Shown piece by piece: positions 43,726-51,444 of a stretch of DNA of 64,000 nucleotides (positions are counted from its first letter, which is position 1; every line of letters begins with the position of its first letter). The translations under genes were made by a program, and so were the position numbers. Source of the DNA: Croceivirga radicis (lineage in GTDB: Bacteria > Bacteroidota > Bacteroidia > Flavobacteriales > Flavobacteriaceae). The notes beneath the pieces are model-generated. The model was not told the origin of the DNA, made no database searches, and saw nothing but the letters and a program-made list of their open reading frames with translations. The stretch covers positions 37,543 to 101,542 of the forward strand of contig NZ_MTBC01000012.1 of assembly GCF_002072105.2 (NCBI RefSeq), given 5' to 3'.

Positions 43726-44601
43726 ATGAAATCTTCAAAATCCCGCTTTGGCCTTAATAAACAAGAACAAAGCGGGATTTTTATTGTGTTCCTTTTATTG
43801 GCCATATATTTCATAACAAGATTTAGTTTGAGTTATATGGATAAACCTACTGATTCTGAAATTCAATTAGATGTTGAAGCGCAATCTTTTGTAGATAGCT
43901 TGGTTCAGGTAAACTCTGCTAAAGCCAGTTATCAGTTTAAACCGTTTAATCCAAATTTTATTTCAGACTATAAAGGGTATCAATTGGGTATGTCTACATC
44001 TCAAATAGATGCTTTGTTGCTGTACAGGTCTTCTGGTAAATACGTTAATACCGCAGAGGAGTTTCAAAAGGTAACCGGTGTGTCAGATTCAGTATTACAA
44101 TTAATGGAGCCATATTTTAAATTTCCAGATTGGGTTGCCAAAGGGAAGAAGCCACAATCACAAAGGATTGGGGTTATAAAGGCGGATAAAGAAAAACGGT
44201 TAAAACAGATTGATATTAACAGTGCAACAGCTGCCGATTTTCAAATGATTTCAGGTATTGGAGAAAAGTTGTCGGCAAGAATTGTAAAATTTAGAGATAG
44301 ACTTGGCGGGTTTCTAACAGAAAAGCAATTAGTGGACGTTTATGGTTTGGATCACCAAATAGCAAAAAAAGCCATGCAGGTTTTTGTAGTTAAAAATCAA
44401 CCAAAAATTATAAAAATCAATATCAATCAAGCTACTGCCGAAGAACTTAAAAATTTGGTTTACATCAATTGGAATTTAGCAAATGCAATTGTGGCGCACC
44501 GAGAATTAAATGGAGCCTTTACCTCAATACAGGATTTAGATAAAGTAGCTGGGTTTCCTACAGAAAAACTACACAGAATAGCCTTATATTTGTCTATATA
44601 A
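43726..44601 (+). CDS. Helix-hairpin-helix (ComEA-like) protein
   Basis: A 291-aa protein with one N-terminal membrane helix (GIFIVFLLLAIYFITRF). It is followed by three helix-hairpin-helix units: one near residues 80-130, one DINSATAADFQMISGIGEKLSARIV, and one NINQATAEELKNLVYINWNLANAIV. The first is divergent. HhH proteins of this type bind DNA or act in DNA uptake; no other competence gene is nearby. The first codons overlap the AGCS terminator hairpin. The start is retained because the membrane helix and preceding FGLNKQEQSGIF look like the normal family N terminus. It is 10 bases upstream of an acyl-CoA dehydrogenase gene. Confidence 0.85.
   Translation: MKSSKSRFGLNKQEQSGIFIVFLLLAIYFITRFSLSYMDKPTDSEIQLDVEAQSFVDSLVQVNSAKASYQFKPFNPNFISDYKGYQLGMSTSQIDALLLYRSSGKYVNTAEEFQKVTGVSDSVLQLMEPYFKFPDWVAKGKKPQSQRIGVIKADKEKRLKQIDINSATAADFQMISGIGEKLSARIVKFRDRLGGFLTEKQLVDVYGLDHQIAKKAMQVFVVKNQPKIIKININQATAEELKNLVYINWNLANAIVAHRELNGAFTSIQDLDKVAGFPTEKLHRIALYLSI
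43737..43783 (+). terminator. Strong intrinsic terminator inside the 5' end of the next gene
   Basis: AAAATCCCGCTTTG (43737-43750) and CAAAGCGGGATTTT (43768-43781) are perfect 14-bp complements with a 17-nt loop and a TTTTTA tail. It starts 24 bases after the AGCS stop and 11 bases after the ATG of the HhH gene, so it is coding for both purposes. Confidence 0.8.
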
Positions 44602-44611
44602 AAAAATTGCT

Positions 44612-45781
44612 ATGAACAATATGTACTTCACTGAAGAACATAGGTTATTTAGGCAGAGCCTAAAAGATTTTCTACAAAAAGAAGTTGTACCCCACATTGA
44701 AAAATGGGAGCAAACTGGCCAAATAGACCGTTTTATATGGGAAAAGTTTGGCGAAATGGGATATTTTGGATTAATGACACCGGAAGAGTATTCTGGGTTA
44801 GGTTTGGACTTATTCTATACGGTTATCTTTTTAGAAGAATTGCAATGTATTCATTCTGGAGGTTTTGCTGCGGCTATGTGGGCTCATGAATATTTGGCAA
44901 TGACTTATTTAAATAAGTTGGCCAACGCCCAACAAAAGAAAGCTTATCTGGAACCTAGTGTATTGGGTAATAAAATTGGTTGCCTAGGAGTATCAGAGCC
45001 TTTTGGAGGAAGTGATGTTGCTGCTATGCGCACTACGGCAATAAAGAAAGGAAATGTCTATATTGTGAACGGTTCAAAAACGTTTATTACCAATGGCGTA
45101 TACGGGGATTACATTGTTCTAGCGGCAAAGACAGATGCTACCGCAGGCCACAAGGGTATTAGTATGTTTATAGTTGATAGGAACGCAAAAGGGGTAACCG
45201 CAAATAAACTTAATAAACTAGGTTGGAGGGCATCTGATACGGCAGAGCTTGCGTTTGATAATGTTGAGGTGCCTGAAGAAAATCTGCTGGGGGATGAAGG
45301 AAGCGGATTTGTATATATAATGGAAGCTTTTGCCTTGGAACGTTTGGTCATGGGAGTAAATGCACACGCACGGGCAGAATATGCGTTAGAGTATACCCAG
45401 CAGTATATGTCAGAAAGGGAAGCATTTGGTAAATCCATTAATCAGTTTCAAGCGCTTAGGCATAGAATGGTAGACTTATATTCAGATATGCTATTGTGTA
45501 AGGAGTTTAATTACAGTACCATTGCTAAAATGCAACATGGAGAATATGTGGTTAAGGAGGCGACAATCTCTAAATTAAAATCTACTAAAATGGCAGATGA
45601 GGTAATGTATAATTGTTTGCAATTTTTAGGAGGTTATGGTTATATAGAAGATTATCCGTTGGCTAGATTAAGCAGGGATAGTAGGTTGGGGCCAATAGGT
45701 GGTGGTACGTCAGAAATTTTAAAAGAAATTTTGGCAAAGATTATAATTGACAAAAAGCAATATAAAAAACCGGTAAAGTAA
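44612..45781 (+). CDS. Acyl-CoA dehydrogenase
   Basis: FAD-dependent enzyme that desaturates acyl-CoA thioesters. The N-terminal helical domain, the middle GCLGVSEPFGGSDVAAMRT (FAD/substrate) motif and the C-terminal helical domain are intact. QFLGGYGYIEDYPLARLSRDSR is the family's C-terminal FAD signature. The catalytic Glu is expected in the C-terminal third. At 389 aa the length is standard. The substrate chain length is unknown. It lies between the HhH gene and rpsU. Confidence 0.92.
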   Translation: MNNMYFTEEHRLFRQSLKDFLQKEVVPHIEKWEQTGQIDRFIWEKFGEMGYFGLMTPEEYSGLGLDLFYTVIFLEELQCIHSGGFAAAMWAHEYLAMTYLNKLANAQQKKAYLEPSVLGNKIGCLGVSEPFGGSDVAAMRTTAIKKGNVYIVNGSKTFITNGVYGDYIVLAAKTDATAGHKGISMFIVDRNAKGVTANKLNKLGWRASDTAELAFDNVEVPEENLLGDEGSGFVYIMEAFALERLVMGVNAHARAEYALEYTQQYMSEREAFGKSINQFQALRHRMVDLYSDMLLCKEFNYSTIAKMQHGEYVVKEATISKLKSTKMADEVMYNCLQFLGGYGYIEDYPLARLSRDSRLGPIGGGTSEILKEILAKIIIDKKQYKKPVK

Positions 45782-45828
45782 TTTCTATTAAAAAATTCAT
45801 TATTTCTTTTTACATTAAAAAATAATTG

Positions 45829-45836
45829 TACTTTTG
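45829..45836 (+). promoter_or_regulatory. Predicted -7 element of rpsU
   Basis: TACTTTTG matches TAnnTTTG exactly. It lies 38 bases before the rpsU ATG, which places the transcript start about 30 bases upstream and leaves room for the Shine-Dalgarno site. The -33 region is only T-rich. Confidence 0.5.
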
Positions 45837-45856
45837 CCATCCCAAAATACTAAAAG

Positions 45857-45865
45857 AAAGGAGGT
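45857..45865 (+). promoter_or_regulatory. Strong Shine-Dalgarno sequence of rpsU
   Basis: AAAGGAGGT is a full anti-Shine-Dalgarno complement, with nine bases (TTGTAGCCA) between AGGAGG and the ATG. Nearly all other genes in the window lack such a site. In Bacteroidota the anti-SD of 16S rRNA is hidden partly by bS21, the product of this gene, so this site fits autoregulation of bS21. Confidence 0.9.
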
Positions 45866-45873
45866 TGTAGCCA

Positions 45874-46068
45874 ATGTTAATTATACCAGTAAAAGAAGGA
45901 GAAAACATCGATAGAGCTTTAAAGCGTTTCAAGCGTAAGTTTGATAGAACCGGTGCTATGAGACAGCTAAGAAGCCGTCAACAATACACAAAGCCTTCTG
46001 TAAGGCGTAGAGCAGAAATCCAAAAAGCTCAATACATACAAGGACTTAGAGATAAAGAGGAATTGTAG
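45874..46068 (+). CDS. rpsU: Small ribosomal subunit protein bS21
   Basis: A 64-aa basic protein of the 30S platform. The N terminus MLIIPVKEGENIDRALKRFKRK is the S21 signature, followed by RQLRSRQQYTKPSVRRR. It is the only gene here with a consensus Shine-Dalgarno. In Flavobacteriia bS21 helps sequester the 3' end of 16S rRNA, and rpsU translation is thought to rise when ribosomes lack bS21. The gene ends at a strong terminator and precedes a tyrosine recombinase gene. Confidence 0.97.
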   Translation: MLIIPVKEGENIDRALKRFKRKFDRTGAMRQLRSRQQYTKPSVRRRAEIQKAQYIQGLRDKEEL

Positions 46069-46087
46069 TAGTTAAAAAACTAGGAAT

Positions 46088-46117
46088 AAAAATCCCGCCA
46101 ATTGGCGGGATTTTTTT
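46088..46117 (+). terminator. Intrinsic terminator after rpsU
   Basis: ATCCCGCC and GGCGGGAT form a GC-rich stem around AATT, flanked by A-run and seven Ts. It starts 20 bases after the rpsU stop and 56 before the xerC start. Confidence 0.93.
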
Positions 46118-46143
46118 ATTTTCAGTGGTATCCAAATAATAGT

Positions 46144-47028
46144 ATGGCTGTAAGCGCATTTTTAGACTATTTGCTTTTAGAGAAGAAGTATGCAAGAAAT
46201 ACTGTTCTTGCTTATGAAACCGATATTTTATCTTTTCAGAAGTTCTTAATGGCAGAAGAGGAGGTTTTAATACAAGTTTCTTATCCTGCTATACGAGAAT
46301 GGATTGTTTTCTTAATTGAAGCGGGCAACGAAACTAGGACGGTAAATAGAAAGATAGCTTCCTTAAAGGCTTATTACGCTTTTCTATTAAGATCAGGTGC
46401 AATAGATAAAAATCCCTTCTCTAAGCATAAAACCTTAAAGGAAGAAAAAAAAGTACATATACCTTTTTCTGCAGCAGAAATGGAAAATGTTTTAGATTTA
46501 ATTGGTTACCCAGCAGATTTTGAAGGTATAAGAGATCGACTGATAGTTTATTTGCTTTATACAACCGGAATAAGGCGGTCAGAACTTATCAATCTAAAAT
46601 TTTCTAATGTAGATTTTGTGACTCAAAATATTAAAGTGTTAGGAAAAAGAAACAAAGAACGAATAATTCCCATGCTGTCTGGTTTGGCCAATCAAGCCAT
46701 GCTTTATATAGAGGAGCGAAATAAATTGAATAACATTCAAGATAATGAATACTTTTTCTTGACTAAACGAGGGGTTAAATTATACGAAAATCTTGTTTAT
46801 AGGGTTATTAATAAGTACCTTAGTAAGGTATCGCCCAAGGTAAAAAAGAGTCCGCATATGCTAAGGCATACCTTTGCTACGCATCTTTTGAACCAAGGGG
46901 CAGACCTTAATGCTGTGAAAGAGTTGTTAGGGCATTCTAGTTTGGCTGCAACACAGGTTTACACGCACAATAGTATAGCGGAACTTAAAAAAGCACACAA
47001 ATTGGCCCACCCAAGAAACAAGAATTAA
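46144..47028 (+). CDS. xerC: Tyrosine recombinase (XerC-like)
   Basis: Site-specific recombinase of the chromosome-dimer resolution type. An N-terminal SAM-like domain (AFLDYLLLEKKYARNTVLAYE) precedes the catalytic domain. The catalytic set is complete: Arg in TGIRRSELI, Lys in VLGKRNKERIIP, HxxR in HMLRHTFATHLL, His in LGHSSLAATQ and Tyr in VYTHNS. At 294 aa with an ATG at 46144, it matches XerC/XerD. It is flanked by housekeeping genes and no attachment-site repeats are seen, so it is not a mobile-element integrase. Confidence 0.88.
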   Translation: MAVSAFLDYLLLEKKYARNTVLAYETDILSFQKFLMAEEEVLIQVSYPAIREWIVFLIEAGNETRTVNRKIASLKAYYAFLLRSGAIDKNPFSKHKTLKEEKKVHIPFSAAEMENVLDLIGYPADFEGIRDRLIVYLLYTTGIRRSELINLKFSNVDFVTQNIKVLGKRNKERIIPMLSGLANQAMLYIEERNKLNNIQDNEYFFLTKRGVKLYENLVYRVINKYLSKVSPKVKKSPHMLRHTFATHLLNQGADLNAVKELLGHSSLAATQVYTHNSIAELKKAHKLAHPRNKN

Positions 47029-47080
47029 AATTCTTGATTGTTTAACCGTCTGTTTACATACAGACCTAAATCTTTAATTT

Positions 47081-47383
47081 ATGAAGGTGAACTCACAATC
47101 CGTTAATTTCGATGCAGATCAAAAATTGTTAAATTTTGTGCAAGGCAGAATGGATAAATTAGAATTGTTTTACGATAAAGTAATCAGTTCAGATGTTTAT
47201 TTGAAGGTTCAAAACACCAGTTCAAAAGAGAACAAGATTGTGGAAATTAAAGTGCAAATTCCAAGAGATCAATTGATTGTAAAAAAGCAATGTAAATCTT
47301 TTGAGGAAGCAGTAGATAGTGCATGTAGTTCATTAGAAAGGTTGTTGGTTAAAAAGAAGGAGAAATTGAGGGCGCACGCCTAA
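47081..47383 (+). CDS. hpf: Ribosome hibernation-promoting factor, short form
   Basis: A 100-aa protein of the HPF/RaiA/YfiA family that binds the 30S decoding centre in stationary phase. The N-terminal KVNSQSVNFDADQKLLNFVQ and the central VYLKVQNTSSKENKIVEIKVQIP strands fit the beta-alpha-beta-beta-beta-alpha fold. The C terminus is Lys-rich (KKKEKLRAHA). There is no long-form dimerisation domain. Its coding sequence ends just before the promoter and terminator that open the tRNA-tuf operon. Confidence 0.92.
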   Translation: MKVNSQSVNFDADQKLLNFVQGRMDKLELFYDKVISSDVYLKVQNTSSKENKIVEIKVQIPRDQLIVKKQCKSFEEAVDSACSSLERLLVKKKEKLRAHA

Positions 47384-47403
47384 ATAAAATTTTTTGCAAA
47401 AAG

Positions 47404-47434
47404 TTTTGAATAAATAAAAATATGTCTACATTTG
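47404..47434 (+). promoter_or_regulatory. Predicted promoter of the tRNA-tuf-secE operon
   Basis: TTTTG at 47404-47408 and TACATTTG at 47427-47434 are separated by 18 nt. The latter is a perfect TAnnTTTG element. It is the strongest promoter match in the window and lies 52 bases before the first tRNA. Confidence 0.75.
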
Positions 47435-47435
47435 C

Positions 47436-47463
47436 AGTCCGTTAGAAATAGCGGGCTTTTTTT
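47436..47463 (+). terminator. Intrinsic terminator of hpf overlapping the tRNA promoter start site
   Basis: AGTCCGTT and AGCGGGCT can form an 8-bp stem (two G-T pairs) with a 6-nt loop, followed by seven Ts. The 5' arm starts two bases after the -7 element of the tRNA-tuf promoter. Confidence 0.6.
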
Positions 47464-47485
47464 GTGAGAAAAAAGACGGTTAAAA

Positions 47486-47559
47486 GCCGATATAGCTCAG
47501 CTGGCTAGAGCAGCTGATTTGTAATCAGCAGGTCGTGGGTTCGAGTCCCTCTATCGGCT
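47486..47559 (+). tRNA. tRNA-Thr (anticodon TGT)
   Basis: A 74-nt cloverleaf. The acceptor pairs GCCGATA with TATCGGC, and the anticodon loop TTTGTAA gives UGU (reads ACA/ACG). GTTCGAGT forms the T loop. It is the first gene of the tRNA-tuf operon. Confidence 0.97.
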
Positions 47560-47585
47560 CTGAAATACTGAAAAAAACACAAGGC

Positions 47586-47667
<82 letters not shown>

Positions 47668-47737
47668 CTAAAGCCTTTTGTGAAGTTATGAATGTGTAAT
47701 TTGCAAGAGGTGATATTGAAATTTTGAAATGAAAATT

Positions 47738-47810
47738 GCGGGAGTAGCTCAGTTGGTAGAGCGTCAGCCTTCCAAGCTGAATGTCGCCGGTTCGAACCCG
47801 GTCTCCCGCT
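47738..47810 (+). tRNA. tRNA-Gly (anticodon TCC)
   Basis: A 73-nt cloverleaf. The acceptor pairs GCGGGAG with CTCCCGC, discriminator T, and the anticodon loop CTTCCAA gives UCC (reads GGA/GGG). The T arm GCCGG TTCGAAC CCGGT is intact. Confidence 0.97.
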
Positions 47811-47886
47811 CTAAGTCAAACCTGAAATTCGGGTTACTCTTCCGTTATGGGAGGCTATTTAAAAAGTAGTTGTTTCAACACTTTAC

Positions 47887-47958
47887 GCCGGTGTAGCTCA
47901 GGGGTAGAGCGTTTCCTTGGTAAGGAAGAGGTCACGGGTTCAATTCCCGTCATTGGCT
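47887..47958 (+). tRNA. tRNA-Thr (anticodon GGT)
   Basis: A 72-nt cloverleaf. The acceptor pairs GCCGGTG with CATTGGC, including two G-U pairs. The anticodon loop TTGGTAA gives GGU (reads ACC/ACU). It is 47 bases before tuf. The order Thr-Tyr-Gly-Thr-tuf is the same as thrU-tyrU-glyT-thrT-tufB of E. coli. Confidence 0.97.
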
Positions 47959-48005
47959 CAAACGATTTTGACACTAATATAAACTAAGATTAAAAATCAT
48001 TTAAA

Positions 48006-49193
48006 ATGGCTAAGGAAACTTTTGATCGTTCCAAACCACACCTTAATATAGGTACTATTGGACACGTAGACCACGGTAAAACAACTTTAACTGCTGCTAT
48101 TACTACAGTATTGGCTAATGCAGGTCTTTCTGAGCTTAGAAGCTTTGATTCTATTGATAACGCTCCTGAGGAGAAAGAAAGAGGTATTACTATTAATACG
48201 TCTCACGTAGAGTATCAAACAGCTAACCGTCACTACGCACACGTTGACTGTCCTGGTCACGCGGATTACGTAAAGAACATGGTTACTGGTGCTGCTCAGA
48301 TGGATGGTGCTATTTTGGTTGTTGCTGCAACTGATGGTCCTATGCCTCAAACTCGTGAGCACATCTTATTAGGTCGTCAGGTAGGTATTCCTAGAATCGT
48401 TGTTTTCTTGAACAAAGTTGACATGGTTGACGATGAGGAGTTGTTAGAGTTAGTTGAAATGGAAGTTAGAGAATTGCTTTCTTTCTATGAGTATGATGGA
48501 GATAACGGTCCTGTTATTGCTGGTTCAGCTTTAGGTGCTCTTAATGGTGAGCAAAAATGGGTGGACACTGTAATGAGTTTAATGGAGGCTGTAGATGAGT
48601 GGATTGAGCTTCCTGCTAGAGATGTTGATAAAGATTTCTTGATGCCAATCGAAGATGTATTCACAATTACTGGTCGTGGTACTGTTGCAACAGGACGTAT
48701 CGAAACTGGTGTTGCTAACACTGGTGATCCTGTAGATATCATCGGTATGGGTGCAGAGAAGTTGTCTTCTACTATTACGGGTGTTGAGATGTTCCGTAAA
48801 ATTTTGGATAGAGGTGAAGCTGGTGATAACGTTGGTCTTTTGTTGAGAGGTATTGAAAAGTCTGATATCAAAAGAGGAATGGTTATCTGTAAGCCAGGTT
48901 CTGTTAAGCCACACGCTAAATTTAAAGCGGAGGTTTATATCTTGAAGAAAGAAGAAGGTGGTCGTCACACACCTTTCCATAACAACTACCGTCCTCAGTT
49001 CTATGTTAGAACAACTGACGTAACTGGTAATATCAACCTTCCTGATGGAGTGGAAATGGTAATGCCTGGTGATAACTTGACAATTACTGTTGATTTGATT
49101 CAACCAATCGCATTAAGCGTAGGTCTACGTTTCGCTATCCGTGAAGGTGGTAGAACAGTAGGTGCTGGTCAGGTTACTGAAATTTTAGATTAA
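48006..49193 (+). CDS. tuf: Elongation factor Tu
   Basis: GTPase delivering aminoacyl-tRNA to the ribosome. The P-loop GHVDHGKT is at residues 19-26. [12 protein letters not shown] and the domain II/III motifs ([33 protein letters not shown]) are intact. At 395 aa it is standard. Codon use is visibly biased to preferred codons, e.g. GGT, GCT and CGT, as expected for a very highly expressed gene. It lies between tRNA-Thr and tRNA-Trp, so tRNA processing must occur on its transcript. Confidence 0.99.
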   Translation: MAKETFDRSKPHLNIGTIGHVDHGKTTLTAAITTVLANAGLSELRSFDSIDNAPEEKERGITINTSHVEYQTANRHYAHVDCPGHADYVKNMVTGAAQMDGAILVVAATDGPMPQTREHILLGRQVGIPRIVVFLNKVDMVDDEELLELVEMEVRELLSFYEYDGDNGPVIAGSALGALNGEQKWVDTVMSLMEAVDEWIELPARDVDKDFLMPIEDVFTITGRGTVATGRIETGVANTGDPVDIIGMGAEKLSSTITGVEMFRKILDRGEAGDNVGLLLRGIEKSDIKRGMVICKPGSVKPHAKFKAEVYILKKEEGGRHTPFHNNYRPQFYVRTTDVTGNINLPDGVEMVMPGDNLTITVDLIQPIALSVGLRFAIREGGRTVGAGQVTEILD

Positions 49194-49219
49194 TTATTTT
49201 ATTATAAATAAAAGTTTAT

Positions 49220-49255
49220 ACTGAGGGTGTTCGTCTTAGACGAATACCTTTCAGT
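49220..49255 (+). other. Long hairpin between tuf and tRNA-Trp
   Basis: ACTGAGGGTGTTCGTCT pairs with AGACGAATACCTTTCAGT over about 16 bp with one bulge. It starts 27 bases after the tuf stop. No U-run follows, so it is more likely an RNA-processing or 3'-end-protecting structure than a terminator. Confidence 0.7.
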
Positions 49256-49261
49256 GTAAAT

Positions 49262-49334
49262 ACGGGTGTAGCTCAGTTGGTAGAGCACTGGTCTCCAAAA
49301 CCAGGTGTCGGGAGTTCGAGTCTCTCCTCCCGTG
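49262..49334 (+). tRNA. tRNA-Trp (anticodon CCA)
   Basis: A 73-nt cloverleaf. The anticodon loop CTCCAAA gives CCA, between stems CTGGT/ACCAG. The T arm GGGAG TTCGAGT CTCTC has one G-U. The acceptor ACGGGTG/CTCCCGT has a T-T mismatch at pair 6-67; discriminator is G. It lies between tuf and secE. Confidence 0.95.
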
Positions 49335-49350
49335 CTTAAAGTTATTTCTT

Positions 49351-49650
49351 ATGTTGACTTACGTTAGAGAATCTTGGGAAGAACTAAAGAATAATGTTAC
49401 GTGGTTAAACCGCGAACAGGCTTCCAATTTAATGGTGGTAGTAGCAGTTTTTTCTATATTATTTGCACTTGCAACTTGGGGTGTAGATATGTTCTTTTCT
49501 GATTTGATTACCGGAAAGTTGTTTGATGTGGATACGTATCAAAACTTCTGGAGCACTGGCTTTTTTGGTGTGCTAAGGATTGTATGGTATGCTTTCTTAG
49601 TATTTGCTATTGCTGTTGGGGTAAACTCATTCTTTGGTAAGAAAAAATAA
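49351..49650 (+). CDS. secE: Preprotein translocase subunit SecE
   Basis: Small essential subunit of the SecYEG channel. The conserved amphipathic cytoplasmic helix (YVRESWEELKNNVTWLNREQA) precedes a membrane helix. At 99 aa, the protein has two hydrophobic stretches (residues 27-48 and 70-93), slightly more than the minimal one-helix SecE. It is followed after five bases by nusG, the universal arrangement. Confidence 0.93.
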   Translation: MLTYVRESWEELKNNVTWLNREQASNLMVVVAVFSILFALATWGVDMFFSDLITGKLFDVDTYQNFWSTGFFGVLRIVWYAFLVFAIAVGVNSFFGKKK

Positions 49651-49655
49651 GGTCA

Positions 49656-50207
49656 ATGTCAGAAATTTTAGAGAAAAAGTGGTATGTGGTTCGTGCGGTA
49701 AGCGGGCAAGAAAATAAGATAAAAGGTTATATCGAGAACGAGATTGAGCGTGCTGGGTATGGCGATTATTTAGAAGAAGTATTGGTGCCTACTGAAAAAG
49801 TGGTTCAGATACGAAATGGAAAAAAAATAAATAAAGAGCGTACTTACTTTCCTGGATATATTATGGTTAAAGCTAATCTAGGTGGTGAGATGGTACACTT
49901 GATAAAGTCTATAACTAATGTAATTGGTTTTCTTGGTGAAACCAAGGGTGGTGATCCCGTGCCATTGAGAAAATCTGAAGTGAATAGAATGTTAGGGAAG
50001 GTAGATGAGTTAGCTGTTAATACAGATAACGTTGCTATACCTTATGTTCTTGGGGAAACGGTAAAAGTTATAGATGGTCCTTTCAATGGGTTTAATGGAA
50101 CTGTTGAAAAGATTAATGAAGAAAAGCGTAAGCTTGAGGTAATGGTGAAAATTTTCGGTAGAAAAACACCGTTGGAATTAAGTTATATGCAGGTAGAAAA
50201 AATTTAG
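49656..50207 (+). CDS. nusG: Transcription termination/antitermination protein NusG
   Basis: Binds RNA polymerase and couples it to Rho or the ribosome. The NGN domain (KWYVVRAVSGQENKIKGYIE, then FPGYIMVKANLGGEM) is followed by the KOW domain (LGETVKVIDGPFNGFNGTVE). At 183 aa it is complete without insertions. It lies between secE and rplK. Confidence 0.97.
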   Translation: MSEILEKKWYVVRAVSGQENKIKGYIENEIERAGYGDYLEEVLVPTEKVVQIRNGKKINKERTYFPGYIMVKANLGGEMVHLIKSITNVIGFLGETKGGDPVPLRKSEVNRMLGKVDELAVNTDNVAIPYVLGETVKVIDGPFNGFNGTVEKINEEKRKLEVMVKIFGRKTPLELSYMQVEKI

Positions 50208-50229
50208 AGCAAGAGCTGTTACAAATATA

Positions 50230-50255
50230 AATTGTGTGCTTCCAAATACACAATT
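50230..50255 (+). other. Short hairpin between nusG and rplK
   Basis: AATTGTGT and ACACAATT form a perfect 8-bp AT-rich stem with a 10-nt loop, 19 bases before the rplK ATG. It could take part in translational control of the L11 operon, but I see no clear L1-binding mimic. Function is unproven. Confidence 0.4.
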
Positions 50256-50274
50256 CAAAATTTAATTAGACAAA

Positions 50275-50712
50275 ATGGCAAAAGAAGTAGATAAGGTTGT
50301 AAAACTACAAGTTAGGGGAGGTGCTGCGAATCCATCGCCACCGGTTGGACCCGCCTTAGGTGCTGCTGGTGTTAACATCATGGAGTTCTGTAAGCAATTT
50401 AATGCTAGAACACAGGACAAACAAGGTAAAGTATTACCTGTTGTTATCACCGTTTACAAAGACAAATCTTTCGAGTTTGTTGTAAAAACACCACCTGCGG
50501 CCGTTCAATTGATGGAAGCAGCCAAGATTAAAAAAGGATCTGGCGAACCTAATCGAGTTAAATCAGGGTCTGTAAGTTGGGACCAAGTTAGAACAATTGC
50601 AGAGGAAAAGATGGTAGACTTAAATGCGTTTACTGTAGAATCTGCAATGATGATGGTTGCTGGTACAGCACGTTCCATGGGTCTTAAAGTATCTGGAACT
50701 AAACCTTTTTAA
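50275..50712 (+). CDS. rplK: Large ribosomal subunit protein uL11
   Basis: Forms the GTPase-associated centre with 23S rRNA. Signature segments are [25 protein letters not shown] near the N terminus and [12 protein letters not shown] at the end. At 145 aa it is complete. It is the first of the four L11-L1-L10-L7/L12 genes, 17 bases before rplA. Confidence 0.98.
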   Translation: MAKEVDKVVKLQVRGGAANPSPPVGPALGAAGVNIMEFCKQFNARTQDKQGKVLPVVITVYKDKSFEFVVKTPPAAVQLMEAAKIKKGSGEPNRVKSGSVSWDQVRTIAEEKMVDLNAFTVESAMMMVAGTARSMGLKVSGTKPF

Positions 50713-50729
50713 TCTAAAAGCAATTTAGA

Positions 50730-51419
50730 ATGGCAAAATTGACTAAAAAGCAAAAAGAAGCTCAATTAAAAATTGATAGGAATAAAATGTATTCCTTGGA
50801 GGAAGCTTCTGCTTTAGTAAAAGAAATTACCAATGTAAACTTTGATGCCTCTGTGGACCTAGCGGTGCGTTTGGGTGTTGATCCTAGAAAAGCAAACCAA
50901 ATGGTTCGTGGTGTGGTTACATTGCCACACGGTACGGGTAAGGATGTTAAGGTTTTAGCGTTGGTGACACCAGATAAGGAAGCTGAGGCTAAAGAAGCTG
51001 GGGCAGACTTTGTTGGTTTAGATGAGTACCTTGATAAGATTAAAGGTGGATGGACAGATGTTGATGTGATTGTTACTATGCCTAGTGTTATGGGTAAGTT
51101 GGGTCCATTGGGTAGAATCTTAGGTCCTAGAGGTTTAATGCCTAACCCAAAAACTGGAACAGTAACTATGGATATAGGTAAGGCTGTTGCAGATGTTAAG
51201 GGCGGTAAAATAGACTTTAAAGTTGATAAAACAGGTATAGTTCATGCTGCTATAGGTAAAGTTTCATTTTCTGCGGACAAAATTGCAGGTAATGCAAAAG
51301 AGCTTATAGATACGCTTGTTAAACTTAAGCCAGCCGCTGCTAAAGGTGTATACATGAAAAGTATCTACCTAAGTAGCACTATGAGTCCTAGTGTTCAACT
51401 TGATCCAAAAGCAGTTTAA
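50730..51419 (+). CDS. rplA: Large ribosomal subunit protein uL1
   Basis: Component of the L1 stalk that moves E-site tRNA. The conserved [18 protein letters not shown] motif lies near residue 127 and the N-terminal [21 protein letters not shown] is typical. At 229 aa it is complete. In E. coli L1 autoregulates this operon at the rplK leader. Confidence 0.98.
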   Translation: MAKLTKKQKEAQLKIDRNKMYSLEEASALVKEITNVNFDASVDLAVRLGVDPRKANQMVRGVVTLPHGTGKDVKVLALVTPDKEAEAKEAGADFVGLDEYLDKIKGGWTDVDVIVTMPSVMGKLGPLGRILGPRGLMPNPKTGTVTMDIGKAVADVKGGKIDFKVDKTGIVHAAIGKVSFSADKIAGNAKELIDTLVKLKPAAAKGVYMKSIYLSSTMSPSVQLDPKAV

Positions 51420-51444
51420 TAGCGAGTAGCTCAAATTCAAAACA

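Noticed and set aside
46144..47028. Tyrosine recombinase as sign of an integrated element
   Set aside because: It is XerC-like in length and motifs, flanked by rpsU and hpf, with no direct repeats at a tRNA 3' end and no cargo genes. The tRNAs downstream are intact.
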